Assembly (NCBI RefSeq): GCF_018595685.2
Contig: NZ_CP092334.1
Location: 2,942,001 to 3,006,000, forward strand
DNA: 64,000 bases
Direction of reading: 5' to 3'
Source: Flavihumibacter rivuli
GTDB taxonomy: Bacteria; Bacteroidota; Bacteroidia; Chitinophagales; Chitinophagaceae
Shown here: one piece after another, positions 34,912 through 44,193 of the stretch
Layout of the letters: each line of letters opens with the position of its first letter
Position numbering within the stretch: position 1 is the stretch's first letter
Position numbers and translations under genes: made by a program
Notes under the pieces: generated by a model
The model's input: the letters and a program-made list of their open reading frames with translations, nothing else
The model's database searches: none
What the model was told of the DNA's origin: nothing

Positions 34912-36378
34912 ATGAAACAATTATTATTACTACTATTCATAGTCCCCTTCTTTCAGCTATCGGCACAGGATTTCCCTGGCTTGGATACCGTCATCCAACG
35001 CATTACCAGCCAAACAGAATTCCTTGGGGCGACCATCCTGGTAGCCAAAGGGGATAAGATCATTCATAACAAAGGTTATGGGTTGGCCCATCCGGGCTTT
35101 AATGTACCCGCCAGTACAGAAACCAAATACTTTGTACAGGGACCGGACGGCAATTTGCTCAGTGCCGTGGTCATGAAGTTTGTAGAAAACAAAAAGTTCA
35201 GCCTGGACGATAAGATATCCAAGTACCTCCCGACCCTTCCTGAACATTACAAGGACATCACCATCAAACAACTGCTCACCTGTACCTCCGGCATCATGGA
35301 TTATCATTACCTGGGCGACCCATTTGCCAGTACCTTATATATGCCCAAGTCGAGGGATGAAGCCATGGCCAGGTTTATTGACATGCCGCTGACCCAGGAG
35401 CCAGGCTCCGGGTTCGACTGGTCCATTTCCAATATCAGCATTCTCGGTGCCATACTGGAAAAAGTGGATGGACGTCCCTATGCCAACATCCTTGATGAAT
35501 TCCTTGCTCCGCTGCAACTGAAAAATACCGGTAGCCTGGAGCCGGGAAAGGTCATTTCCCACTTCACCAATGGATACGCTTACGATCCGCAAAGCAAGGA
35601 ATACAAACAGCTAACCTATTCCCTATTCTCTTATGATCCGGTGATCAGGTTGTATAGTACGGCTGAGGAGGTGTTCCGGTTTTGCAGGGCAATTGCCAAT
35701 GGAACATTGATCAGTCGGGAAAGTTATGCACTGATGACCAGCAGGGAGGAAGCGAAGAAGAACAAGTCCGATCAGATGGGGTACATGATCATGCTGTCCA
35801 AATTGGGGGATCATGAAATATTAAGGAACTTCGGTGGACTATCAGGGTACACGGGAGCTTGGTGCTATATACCCAAACTTGATGCTACAGTCATTGTGCT
35901 CAGCAATAGTTATGGCATGACCCAACATGCCATGGCCTTGAACAATGCCATTAGCAGGCACCTCCTTGGATTACCCGCCCAACCTCCACCACCAAGCTTT
36001 CCTGAAGTAAAACTGGAAAAATCAAAGGTTGATGCCGGGGAGGCAGAACGCATCAGCGGCACCTATTACCTTGCCCGCACCTCCAAAATTTCGGAATTCG
36101 CAAGATCCTATAATTATTACCGCCGGACTGTCAGGGTCTTTGAGGAAAATGGGGAACTGATGATCCAATCACTCGGTGAATTGCCGGAAGTTATGTACCT
36201 GCAAAAAGATGGGAGCTATAGGGTAGAATCTAGCCCAACAAGTGTGATCAGCTTTCCCAATCCTAAATCTGCCGATCAGGAACTGGTCATTGATCATAAT
36301 CCCTATCCCATAACCGATAAAGGAAAACGAATAGGCAATGCAGATGTGAAAACCTTTCACAAAGGCATCAAACCATGA
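34912..36378 (+). CDS. Beta-lactamase-fold serine hydrolase homologue, catalytic motifs lost
   Basis: The 488-residue exported protein (signal MKQLLLLLFIVPFFQLSAQ) is a close paralogue of the 31931 product: ATILVAKGDKIIHNKGYGLAHPG, QLLTCTSGIMDYHYLGD and FDWSISNISIL line up. SxxK is replaced by GPDGN, YxN by WSI, and HxG by NFG (HEILRNFGGLSGY). The same sites are lost as in the first paralogue, so loss probably predates the duplication and the proteins have been kept. C-terminal strands (SYNYYRRTVRVFEENGELMIQ) match the first paralogue too. Confidence 0.88.
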   Translation: MKQLLLLLFIVPFFQLSAQDFPGLDTVIQRITSQTEFLGATILVAKGDKIIHNKGYGLAHPGFNVPASTETKYFVQGPDGNLLSAVVMKFVENKKFSLDDKISKYLPTLPEHYKDITIKQLLTCTSGIMDYHYLGDPFASTLYMPKSRDEAMARFIDMPLTQEPGSGFDWSISNISILGAILEKVDGRPYANILDEFLAPLQLKNTGSLEPGKVISHFTNGYAYDPQSKEYKQLTYSLFSYDPVIRLYSTAEEVFRFCRAIANGTLISRESYALMTSREEAKKNKSDQMGYMIMLSKLGDHEILRNFGGLSGYTGAWCYIPKLDATVIVLSNSYGMTQHAMALNNAISRHLLGLPAQPPPPSFPEVKLEKSKVDAGEAERISGTYYLARTSKISEFARSYNYYRRTVRVFEENGELMIQSLGELPEVMYLQKDGSYRVESSPTSVISFPNPKSADQELVIDHNPYPITDKGKRIGNADVKTFHKGIKP

Positions 36379-36596
36379 TGAAATGCTCCCATCCGCAATC
36401 GTTGCCATAGAAGGATTAGTGACCCTTCCATCCAAATGCAGCTTTAATAATGCATGGCAAAATGAAATGGTACTTCATTCAACAGAACGGTAAATGCCGG
36501 CAAGAAAAGCAAAGGAGCTGAAACCTTTATAATGGAACAAATTCAAGTCAGGAGCGAAAAACCAGAAATACTATAAAGAACATCAAATCAAATAAG

Positions 36597-36710
36597 ATGA
36601 ACCTCAAGCTGTGGATATTATTCTTGTTTTCCTTCATTCGCCTGCCAGCTCAGGTAAAGCCAAACGAAACAACAGGCAGGGACCTGTCGAACTGGATAAT
36701 TCCCCAATAG
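36597..36710 (+). CDS. Tiny signal-peptide frame, possible remnant
   Basis: A 37-residue frame starts MNLKLWILFLFSFIRLPAQ, which looks like a Bacteroidota signal peptide, then stops after VKPNETTGRDLSNWIIPQ. It may be the remaining 5' end of a decayed secreted protein gene, perhaps a fourth member of the serine-hydrolase group, or a real small peptide. The surrounding 36379-36858 shows no other frame. Confidence 0.35.
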   Translation: MNLKLWILFLFSFIRLPAQVKPNETTGRDLSNWIIPQ

Positions 36711-36858
36711 CTAACAACCCACCTACTCTGGAACAGGCAATGATTATACATTTCCTGTTCCCTGAATTAACAAAGCTTTACTAGGCCATTACTTTCAAAC
36801 ACCAACAAAAATTCCAAACTTGGGGTAGAGTTATTGTTGAACCCAAAACCCGTACCCC

Positions 36859-37791
36859 ATGTCAACATATCTACTCGGCAGTATTAGTTTCCTGTTGGTG
36901 CTCTGCTCCTGCAGCCCTTCACGGAACCAGGCCCCGCAACCATTGGCCACCACCAGTGCTTTCAACCTGCCCGATTCTACCCCACCATTGTCCATACTGG
37001 AACAGCCCCAAACAGAAGACGGCGCTTATTACCTGGAACCCGGATTCTACGAAGGCGAGTTCAGGTCCTATTGCCTCCAACCCGGCACACCCGATCCGGG
37101 TAGCCGAGATGCCTATGGCCAGGTGAACCTTACCGGACCAAGAATGGACATCATCCAGTCGGTCCTGAAACGTTCCCAGCAAACCGAAGGGCTCGACCAG
37201 CAGAACATCCAGCTGCTGCTTTGGGCCATTGTCAATAAGGTAGAATTCAATTCACTTTCGGCACCGGTACAATCAACGGGAAGGCAACTCCTCACGTCAA
37301 AGCAGATCTTTGAACTGAATGGCGGCACTATGGGCATTGTCAGGACAGTCGCTTCCATGGTACCCAACACCGCCTCTGGCAGCGATATCCGCAGGTTGTT
37401 TGAACTGGGCACCTGGTCTTATGCAGCCTATGAACAGTTGGCGGTACTGCGGATCCCATCTACCATCCACCGGCCCGATTATGCCCTCCACCAATGGCAA
37501 CGCCAGCCGGATGGCTACTATGTCCGTTACTACCCGGCAGGTTACCAGAAAACCAGGATTCAGGTCTACGTTCCCCAACCGGAAAAAACATCGACTAACG
37601 AAGAGCATTATGCGCTTTTCTATCCTGCCAGCACCGTCATTGCCCCGGCCAATTCCAATGCCCAGCGATTGGGTATCGGTGGTCCCGCACTCGAAATGGC
37701 CAAAGTGATCATCAAGGTCCTGGAACGCCGGGAGAACCGGCCCGCACCGCAACAGGAAAGAAAAGTGATAAAGGGCGATAGGACGGATTGA
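36859..37791 (+). CDS. Lipoprotein of unknown function
   Basis: The 310-residue product has lipoprotein signal MSTYLLGSISFLLVLCSC with the modified Cys at about 18. A conserved-looking segment follows: GFYEGEFRSYCLQPGTPDPG and IIQSVLKRSQQTEGLDQQNIQLLLWAIVNKVEF, ending with LLTSKQIFELNGG. I cannot name the family. The C-terminus is basic and unstructured (RRENRPAPQQERK). The gene is alone, with a GCAAAG-type repeat after it. Confidence 0.7.
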   Translation: MSTYLLGSISFLLVLCSCSPSRNQAPQPLATTSAFNLPDSTPPLSILEQPQTEDGAYYLEPGFYEGEFRSYCLQPGTPDPGSRDAYGQVNLTGPRMDIIQSVLKRSQQTEGLDQQNIQLLLWAIVNKVEFNSLSAPVQSTGRQLLTSKQIFELNGGTMGIVRTVASMVPNTASGSDIRRLFELGTWSYAAYEQLAVLRIPSTIHRPDYALHQWQRQPDGYYVRYYPAGYQKTRIQVYVPQPEKTSTNEEHYALFYPASTVIAPANSNAQRLGIGGPALEMAKVIIKVLERRENRPAPQQERKVIKGDRTD

Positions 37792-37819
37792 TAATGGTAT
37801 ATTCGGAATAAAGAGAGCA

Positions 37820-37887
37820 TAACGCAAAGAGCGCAAAGCCTAACTATTCTTTGCGTCCTTCGCGGTCTCTTTGCGAACTTTGCGTTA
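37820..37887. repeat. GCAAAG-type palindromic repeat
   Basis: TAACGCAAAGAGCGCAAAG and its partner CTTTGCGAACTTTGCGTTA form a long imperfect inverted repeat after the lipoprotein gene. It shares words with the elements at 7720 and 19545. Confidence 0.75.
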
Positions 37888-37960
37888 CAAAAAAATCGCA
37901 AATTTGAACTACCCTCCATCATAGCTTATCTTCATACCAGCATCAATCATCTTCCACCAT

Positions 37961-38626
37961 ATGCCCAAGACCATCCTCCTCCTCTTATCAGCACTCTCCT
38001 TCTTCCCCTGTCTCGCTCAGACAAAAGGCCTGCCTGCCAGCTACCAACTGGTACAGGATGTAAAAGGCGACCTCGATAAGGACGGCATAGAGGAACTGGT
38101 AGAAGTATACAACACCAAACCCCTTCAACCGGGGAATGTCCAGGATGGCATCGACCGCGAACTGATCATCTTCAAACGCCAGGGTAATGATTGGGTGATC
38201 TGGCAACGGTCCAGCCAGGCCGTATACAAAAGCAACGAAGGCGGCATGATGGGTGATCCCTTCGAAGCTGTTGATATCAGTAACGGGATCCTGCTCATCG
38301 CGCATAACGGCGGCAGCAGCTGGAAATGGGGCCATACCGATAAGTACCGTTTCCAGAACGGCCGTTTCGAACTCATTGGCTATACCAGTCTGTACGGCAA
38401 GGACTGTGAACAATGGTCGAGGTTCGATTATAATATTTCTACAGGCATCATCAATTTCTATAAGGACATGGATGAATGTGATGAAAATGGCGAACCTAAA
38501 AAGGTCAACAGCACCCTCTCTGAACGATTCACCCACAAATTGAAACAACCTATTACCTTGCAGGAAAGACGCAAGGAGCAGGTAAAGATCATCACGCCTA
38601 AGAACAAGGAAGAACTGTACCTGTGA
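37961..38626 (+). CDS. Exported protein with VCBS/EF-hand-like start, unknown function
   Basis: The 221-residue protein has a signal peptide (MPKTILLLLSALSFFPCLAQ) and then VKGDLDKDGIEELVEVY, a calcium-loop-like D-x-D-x-D-G repeat typical of FG-GAP/VCBS segments. The rest (SNGILLIAHNGGSSWKWGHTDKYRFQNGRFELIGYT) resembles a single beta-propeller-like blade set found in Bacteroidota exported proteins. Role unknown. The next gene starts 27 bases downstream, so they may be co-transcribed. Confidence 0.75.
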   Translation: MPKTILLLLSALSFFPCLAQTKGLPASYQLVQDVKGDLDKDGIEELVEVYNTKPLQPGNVQDGIDRELIIFKRQGNDWVIWQRSSQAVYKSNEGGMMGDPFEAVDISNGILLIAHNGGSSWKWGHTDKYRFQNGRFELIGYTSLYGKDCEQWSRFDYNISTGIINFYKDMDECDENGEPKKVNSTLSERFTHKLKQPITLQERRKEQVKIITPKNKEELYL

Positions 38627-38653
38627 TCTGCTCATAACCTTTCAAAATGGCCT

Positions 38654-38932
38654 ATGAACAGGCAATTGCATTACCATAACATGGGCCGTGGCGGCTATGT
38701 GATTTATCGGGATGATAAAGGGGAGATCAAACTGGATTTTGAATTCGGTGGCGGCGATTGTGTGGCCATTATTTTCCTGCCAACCGCTGATCAATGGTTG
38801 ACTGCCTACAACCGATCAGCCGAAGAAAAAGAAGGAATCCTTACCTTCATTGCCCAATGCGCCATTCGCGACCAGGTCCCTAATGGCCGCGCGGTAATCT
38901 CTGATGCATTCATTGAATTGTTTCATTCCTAA
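38654..38932 (+). CDS. Small protein of unknown function
   Basis: The 92-residue protein has strand-rich start GRGGYVIYRDDKGEIKLDFEFGGGDCVAIIFLPT and an amphipathic helical end with ILTFIAQCAIRDQ. No signal peptide; no recognised family. It is 9 bases from the next gene and probably in one unit with it. Confidence 0.62.
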   Translation: MNRQLHYHNMGRGGYVIYRDDKGEIKLDFEFGGGDCVAIIFLPTADQWLTAYNRSAEEKEGILTFIAQCAIRDQVPNGRAVISDAFIELFHS

Positions 38933-38941
38933 ACTTTATCC

Positions 38942-39499
38942 ATGGGCAAATTCCATACTTCTATCCAACCGAACCAGGCCGAATTCATCCGGGAACAGCA
39001 TATCTTCTTTGTAGCCACCGCCCCACTGAGCGCGGATGGCAGGGTCAACCTTTCCCCCAAGGGATTGGATGCCTTCCGGATCCTGAACGACAAACAGGTG
39101 GGTTATATGGACCTCATCAGCAGTGGCAATGAAACCTCGGCCCATACCCTGGAGAATGGGCGCATCACCTTTATGTTCTGTTCTTTTGGCAAGAAGCCCC
39201 TGATCCTTCGACTCTATGGCAAGGGAAAGGCCATCCTGCCCGGCACACCCGAATGGGAAACCTATTCCCCCCATTTTACCATCTACCCCAGCACCCGCCA
39301 GCTGATCATTGCCGATATCGACCTCGTTCAATCATCCTGCGGTTTCGGTGTCCCGCAATTCGACTTCGTTGGTGACCGCGATATTCATTTTGAATGGGCA
39401 GAACAAAAGGGGGAAGAAGGTCTGAAGGATTATGTACAGGAAAAGAACCTCGTCAGCCTGGATGGGTTACCCACCGACCTTGGACTGAAGAACGAATAG
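38942..39499 (+). CDS. Pyridoxamine 5'-phosphate oxidase-family protein
   Basis: The 185-residue protein has the split-barrel flavin-binding fold: FFVATAPLSADGRVNLSPKG, YMDLISSGNETSAHTLENGRITFMFCSF and LRLYGKGKAI. Members use FMN, F420 or heme and typically act on small molecules or reactive species, and most are not PNPOx proper. Start at 38942 follows the small gene by 9 bases. Substrate unknown. Confidence 0.9.
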   Translation: MGKFHTSIQPNQAEFIREQHIFFVATAPLSADGRVNLSPKGLDAFRILNDKQVGYMDLISSGNETSAHTLENGRITFMFCSFGKKPLILRLYGKGKAILPGTPEWETYSPHFTIYPSTRQLIIADIDLVQSSCGFGVPQFDFVGDRDIHFEWAEQKGEEGLKDYVQEKNLVSLDGLPTDLGLKNE

Positions 39500-39527
39500 T
39501 ATTAAAAGAAAGGACCGCTTCCCCCAA

Positions 39528-39953
39528 CTATTGATCACTGGTCTGCCACAATACCCAGGCAGCCGCGAGGATCACGATATTCTTCATGATGTATTGCCCT
39601 ACCAGCGTGAAGCCATAAGGCGCATGGCTGAAGGAAAGTTGCGGGAAGAACAGTAATGGCGTGAACGTACAAACCATATGCACGACCAGGGCAATGATCA
39701 CTTGTTTCTTCCATAGCCCACTTACCAGGAGCAGTCCCAATACGGTTTCCCAACCGGCCAGTAATAAAAGGCTCACCCTGGCTGGCAGGACACCGAAACA
39801 CAACTCGTGGATCGTATTGATGGCCAATTGCTCGGCCGGGCTCATGCCCTGGAAGAACTTCAGCATGCCGAACCAGATATAGATCACGCCGATACTGCTT
39901 CTTAAGGCCACCAATGATGGCTTGCTGATGGTAAGGGTCCTGTAATTTGCCAT
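39528..39953 (-). CDS. DoxX-like integral membrane protein
   Basis: The 141-residue protein starts at MANYRTLTISKPS (39953), rejecting an upstream in-frame extension to 39995. Four hydrophobic helices carry the family pattern IGVIYIWFGMLKFF, LLLAGWETVLGLLLVSGL and a terminal YIMKNIVILAAAWVLW. DoxX-like proteins are associated with redox and sulfur chemistry, but this member cannot be assigned. It is convergent with the flavin-type gene. Confidence 0.85.
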   Translation of the reverse strand: MANYRTLTISKPSLVALRSSIGVIYIWFGMLKFFQGMSPAEQLAINTIHELCFGVLPARVSLLLLAGWETVLGLLLVSGLWKKQVIIALVVHMVCTFTPLLFFPQLSFSHAPYGFTLVGQYIMKNIVILAAAWVLWQTSDQ

Positions 39954-40170
39954 AACCAGTTGTTTTGGAAAGAGACCAAAACTAATCGCCCCCAAAGTTT
40001 TCCGGCCTGATACCGGTCAGAGGAACAGGCTATTCAACATGATCTGCATCATATTACCAGATTAGTCAACAGGAGTAAAATTCCAATACCCATTTACCCT
40101 TTTTTGAAGTATTATGCTTAAATTTAATAAGAGATCCTGCCCTCCTTCCTTCACCATTAAACCTTACACC

Positions 40171-40548
40171 ATGCCTACCATTTATGTCAGCCGTAATGGG
40201 CAATCCTTGAATTTAAAGCTTCGGGATAACCAGGGCCATAATCCCGGCAACAGTAATCTGACCACTGATGTTGATCCGGATGATCAGGTGATCTGGGAAC
40301 TTGATGAAGATAGCGGTTTATCAGAATTAGTTGGTGTGGAGTATTCTCCTCCCGGGACCAATCCCAAATACAATAACTCGGTAAATTTTTTTGCTGCCCC
40401 GCCCCAAAAGCAGGGGGATGTAATTGTTGGCCATATCGTTGGCCAATCCCCAGGAAAGGGAGCGCGCCTGAATTATAAGATCCAATTCAAGATTCCGGGT
40501 GATTCAAGGACGCACGAAGAAGACCCCAAACTCCAAATGAACTCCTAA
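40171..40548 (+). CDS. Small beta-sandwich-like protein preceding adenylate cyclase
   Basis: The product has 125 residues from the ATG at 40171 (MPTIYVSRNGQSLNLKL); an in-frame ATG at 40114 would add 19 unremarkable residues. No signal peptide. It is strand-rich, with TDVDPDDQVIWELDEDSGLSELVGVEY and a Gly/Pro-rich middle. I cannot name the family. It ends 9 bases before the cyclase gene, suggesting co-expression and perhaps a linked function. Confidence 0.7.
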   Translation: MPTIYVSRNGQSLNLKLRDNQGHNPGNSNLTTDVDPDDQVIWELDEDSGLSELVGVEYSPPGTNPKYNNSVNFFAAPPQKQGDVIVGHIVGQSPGKGARLNYKIQFKIPGDSRTHEEDPKLQMNS

Positions 40549-40557
40549 TCCATCACC

Positions 40558-42339
40558 ATGACCCTTCAGTCGAAAGCATTGGCCTTACTGCTGGGCCCGC
40601 TTTTGCTGTTCATTCAAAACATACATGGGCAGGACCAGAAAATAGCGGACAGCCTCGCCATCATTTACAGGCATGGAACCGTTCAGGGCAATGCAAGGCT
40701 TGAACTGCTCAGGGACCTTGCGTTCAATGAAACGAGTAACCTGAAGCTGGCCCTTCGTTATGCCGATGAATTGATCAGGCTGGCCGATTCCTCGGGTAAC
40801 CAGCTCTACCTGCATCGTGGTTACCTCCAAAAAGGCAACAAGTTGAGATTGCTGGGTGGCCTGAGTGATGCACAGGCAGCCTATTTCAAAAGCCTGGAAG
40901 CCGCGCAAAAGGCCAACTACATCCTTGGCGAATCCATGGTGTACGGATCCATCGCCGATGTATATTCTTCTGCTAATGACCATAACAATGCGATCTATTA
41001 CTATAACAGATCCATCAGCGCGCTCAGGAAACTGAAGGACTCCACCGCACTTGGTTCTGCTATTTTCAATGCAAGTGATGAATACATCAAACGTGGTCGC
41101 AATGATTCTGCCCTCACCTACCTGAAAGAAGCAGGCACCATCTTCGATAAGATCCAGCATAAGGTCGGAAAGGCATATGTACTGGGGAGCATGGGAATGG
41201 CTTATGCCCAAAAGGGCCAGAACCAACTGGCGGAACAACAGATCAATGAAGCCATCAGCTTACTGGAGGGAATGGGAACCTACCTGCCCATCAGCGAATA
41301 CCTCCTGACCATGGCCGACATCTATAATGAGAAAAAGGAGCTGCCAAGGGCGATTGGCTACGCCGACCGGAGCCTGTTGATGGCCAGGCAATACGGACTG
41401 AAAGATATGATCAGCAAAGCCAGCCTGAAGCTCTCCGAAATCTATGAGCAATCAGGAAATACCGCAGCTGCCTTCGCCTATTACAAGCAATCCATCCTTT
41501 ATCGTGACAGCGTCAACGATATCAACGGTATTCAACGGATGGCTGACCTGCGCACCACCTATGAAGTGTCCAGGAAGCAGGCAGAGGTCGACCTGCTGAA
41601 CCAACAGAAAAAGACCCAATTGGTCAGGATGTTCTCAATGGCCGTGATCCTGGTCCTTACCATTGCCTTCCTGCTCTATTCTTACAAAGCCTATTTAAGG
41701 ATATCAAAGGAGAAGAAAAGGTCGGAAGGCTTGCTGCTCAATATCCTTCCTGCTTCCATTGCGCAGGAACTGAAAGCGAACGGGAAAGTGAATGCCGTAA
41801 AGTTTAACGAGGTCACAGTACTGTTCACCGATTTCGTCCAGTTCACCCGGGCAGCGGAAAAGGTTGAAGCGGAGCAACTGGTGCAAAGCATCGATTTCTA
41901 CTATAAGAAATTTGATGAGATCACGAGTAAGTTTGGGCTCGAAAAGATCAAGACCATTGGTGACTCCTACATGTGCGCAGGCGGATTGCCAATTTCCGAT
42001 CCTGACCATGTAAGGAAAGTGATCATGGCGGCAAAGGAAATGATGACCCTGGCAAGTGTAGAACTATCGGCAAATGATGGCATCCATCATTTTGAATTAA
42101 GGATAGGCATCCATACCGGTCCCGTAGTGGCAGGCATTGTGGGCATCAAAAAATGGCAATACGATATCTGGGGCGATACGGTCAATATTGCCTCGCGCAT
42201 GGAATCCATGTCCATTGCGGGAAAGATCAACCTCTCCGAATCCACCTACCAGAAGATCAGGAATGAATTCCCTTGCGAATACCGTGGTGAAATAGAGATC
42301 AAGAACCATGGTCCGGTGAAAATGTATTATCTCCTCTAA
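40558..42339 (+). CDS. TPR-containing transmembrane class III adenylate cyclase
   Basis: The 593-residue protein makes cAMP from ATP at the inner membrane. A signal/anchor (about 1-24) is followed by a periplasmic TPR region (about 30-330), with repeats such as NNAIYYYNRSISALRKL. Then come a membrane helix (about 357-378) and a cytosolic cyclase domain. Metal aspartates are in VTVLFTDFVQFT (about 424) and IKTIGDSYM (about 471). Adenine-selecting Lys (EKIKTIGD) and Asp (QYDIWGD) and transition-state NIASRM are all present, so it should be an active adenylyl cyclase. TPRs probably sense a periplasmic partner. A small unknown gene lies 9 bases upstream. Confidence 0.94.
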   Translation: MTLQSKALALLLGPLLLFIQNIHGQDQKIADSLAIIYRHGTVQGNARLELLRDLAFNETSNLKLALRYADELIRLADSSGNQLYLHRGYLQKGNKLRLLGGLSDAQAAYFKSLEAAQKANYILGESMVYGSIADVYSSANDHNNAIYYYNRSISALRKLKDSTALGSAIFNASDEYIKRGRNDSALTYLKEAGTIFDKIQHKVGKAYVLGSMGMAYAQKGQNQLAEQQINEAISLLEGMGTYLPISEYLLTMADIYNEKKELPRAIGYADRSLLMARQYGLKDMISKASLKLSEIYEQSGNTAAAFAYYKQSILYRDSVNDINGIQRMADLRTTYEVSRKQAEVDLLNQQKKTQLVRMFSMAVILVLTIAFLLYSYKAYLRISKEKKRSEGLLLNILPASIAQELKANGKVNAVKFNEVTVLFTDFVQFTRAAEKVEAEQLVQSIDFYYKKFDEITSKFGLEKIKTIGDSYMCAGGLPISDPDHVRKVIMAAKEMMTLASVELSANDGIHHFELRIGIHTGPVVAGIVGIKKWQYDIWGDTVNIASRMESMSIAGKINLSESTYQKIRNEFPCEYRGEIEIKNHGPVKMYYLL

Positions 42340-42404
42340 CATCGAATATCCATCATGACCAGCAGATATGGTCAGGTCCTTGCAATTTCTGCTCCTATAC
42401 TTTC

Positions 42405-42440
42405 ATAAAAAATACTGCCCCGGTAAAATACCAGGGCAGT
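42405..42440 (-). terminator. Terminator of SusC/SusD operon
   Basis: On the minus strand ACTGCCCTGGT and ACCGGGGCAGT form a stem with a short loop, followed by ATTTTTTATG. It lies about 27 bases past the last gene of the operon. Confidence 0.85.
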
Positions 42441-42467
42441 TAACCAAAACAACGACTGCAATAAGAA

Positions 42468-43472
42468 CTATTTCCGCGTCACATCGGGGAAGCTGAATAA
42501 AATTTCATAGGAACCGGGAACAAAGGCCCTGAAAACAAACCTGGGGTTGGCCGAAAAAGAACCATCAGGGTAAGTGGCCTGGTTATCATGCGAAAAATAC
42601 TGTGTGGGAATCCGGTAGTAGATATTGAAACCATTTCCCAATGAACTCAGCGGGAATGGCACCACCCCGTAAGAAAACTCCATGCGGTCATCAAACAACT
42701 CTGTCTTTAATGAATAATCCTGCAGGGTCTGCAAATAGGGCGGGGTAGGGTTATTGCCTGTATTGGGTCGGCGCTGGATCTCGCCGGCCTTAGGGTTAAA
42801 GATGGCACCCTTCTTGTCAATGAACTTAACGATCACCTTATTAGGCGCATCGGCTATCCTCTTGATCACCACATTCACATTGAACAGGTTGGTACCGCTG
42901 GATTCGTTACCAACCCTGATCATCCGGTTATAGGGCGTACCGATCTCCGGATGGGCTTCGTAGGGTTTGGCATCTACGAGATCGAACTTCCCGATCCGCT
43001 CATACAAGCTTGTGCCCGCGCCATTGCTGATCTCCAGGTCAAATTCATACTTTCCGGTAGGCAGGTAGATGGTCGTAAAATTGGCTTCCAATTGTCCGCT
43101 AACCGGGTTGATCCTGATCGGCGTTACCACCATATCGGCCTGCTTGGCAGCGATCAGTTCCAGCGTGGTATCGGTCTTGGGATCATAAAGTCCGGTCCAT
43201 CCCTTGATGGTATATTCCTTCATGAACAGGCTGTCCACTATGGCTCCTGTTTCCCTGTTGTAAACATGCACCAACTTAACATTGGCAGGTTTGGTGGAAC
43301 CATCATAGTTCAGGGCGGAACTCACTTTCACCCTGCCCTTCTGGATGATGATGGGATCTTCTTCATAACGGATGATGGGACTTAAAAACCCATCTGGTAA
43401 TTTTTTACAGCCGGTCAGGCCCAGGCAGCCCAATACCAGGGCAGCCGCATATTGAAATAATATTCTGGTCAT
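42468..43472 (-). CDS. DUF5007-like lipoprotein of SusC/D operon
   Basis: The 334-residue product has a lipoprotein signal (LVLGCLGLTGC). The body is strand-rich: GRVKVSSALNYDGSTKPANVKLVHVYNRETG, SGQLEANFTTIYLPTGKYEFDLEISN and ILFSFPDVTRK at the end. I recall DUF5007-type proteins as the last lipoprotein of FAS1-containing Sus operons in Chitinophagaceae, and this fits; family name is moderately sure. It is presumed to sit on the outer membrane beside SusD and help bind the operon's glycan or polymer. It starts 12 bases after the FAS1 gene. Confidence 0.72.
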   Translation of the reverse strand: MTRILFQYAAALVLGCLGLTGCKKLPDGFLSPIIRYEEDPIIIQKGRVKVSSALNYDGSTKPANVKLVHVYNRETGAIVDSLFMKEYTIKGWTGLYDPKTDTTLELIAAKQADMVVTPIRINPVSGQLEANFTTIYLPTGKYEFDLEISNGAGTSLYERIGKFDLVDAKPYEAHPEIGTPYNRMIRVGNESSGTNLFNVNVVIKRIADAPNKVIVKFIDKKGAIFNPKAGEIQRRPNTGNNPTPPYLQTLQDYSLKTELFDDRMEFSYGVVPFPLSSLGNGFNIYYRIPTQYFSHDNQATYPDGSFSANPRFVFRAFVPGSYEILFSFPDVTRK

Positions 43473-43484
43473 GTTAATGGGTTT

Positions 43485-44174
43485 TTATTTCCTGAAGAAC
43501 AGGGAATGCGCATTGTTTAACACCATGATCGTTCCTGTATTGCTCTGGATGCCCGAGGTCTGCACCCGCTCACGTTTACCCTGCTCACTGGGGATCTCGG
43601 GAGCTACAATGGGCGGTGGGATATCCTCAAACAACAAGGTGTAGTAAACGATCCTGGGAATGGTACTTACATTGGGGTTATAGCCAAGGCTGGGATCCCT
43701 TGTTTCTTCATAGGAAACCACAGACTGTGTACCCGGATGCATGGTATTGTACTTCTTACCATTCTTAGTTAGCTTGTCGTAACCCAACTCTTCAGCAATA
43801 ATGTAGGTATCGATTGAATCCGCAAACTTGGGCAATTCATACTTGATCATGGAGTCGATGGTCCACTGCCGGAATGGGTCGATATTCTGTTCCTCCTTTA
43901 CCCGCTTGGAGAGGTAACTGTTCACGGCATAATCGGTTGGCGCGAAAAAGGTGATCCCGGGTTTATTGATCTTCTCCTTCACTCCTGCCTTGTCCACCAA
44001 TAGCAACAGTGTATCGAAAAGTCCCTGTGGATGGCTTTTCAGGTAATCGTAAGTGGTCATGTCCACCTTCGCACTATGGGTGGAGCCGCCGATGAAATAT
44101 TCATCGCGCTTGCAGGACACGAAGGTCACCGCGGCCAACACCATTATTATGATTGTATTCTTTATTCGCAACAT
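43485..44174 (-). CDS. Fasciclin (FAS1) domain lipoprotein
   Basis: The 229-residue product has a lipoprotein signal (MVLAAVTFVSC) and one FAS1 domain: YDYLKSHPQGLFDTLLLLVDKAGVKEKINKPGITFFAPTDYAV, with the characteristic TFFAPTDxA. FAS1 domains bind other surface proteins or polymers. Gap of 19 bases to SusD upstream and 12 to the next lipoprotein gene indicates one operon. A surface-adhesion or accessory-binding role is inferred. Confidence 0.92.
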   Translation of the reverse strand: MLRIKNTIIIMVLAAVTFVSCKRDEYFIGGSTHSAKVDMTTYDYLKSHPQGLFDTLLLLVDKAGVKEKINKPGITFFAPTDYAVNSYLSKRVKEEQNIDPFRQWTIDSMIKYELPKFADSIDTYIIAEELGYDKLTKNGKKYNTMHPGTQSVVSYEETRDPSLGYNPNVSTIPRIVYYTLLFEDIPPPIVAPEIPSEQGKRERVQTSGIQSNTGTIMVLNNAHSLFFRK

Positions 44175-44193
44175 AGCTGGTTATTAATTTTGA

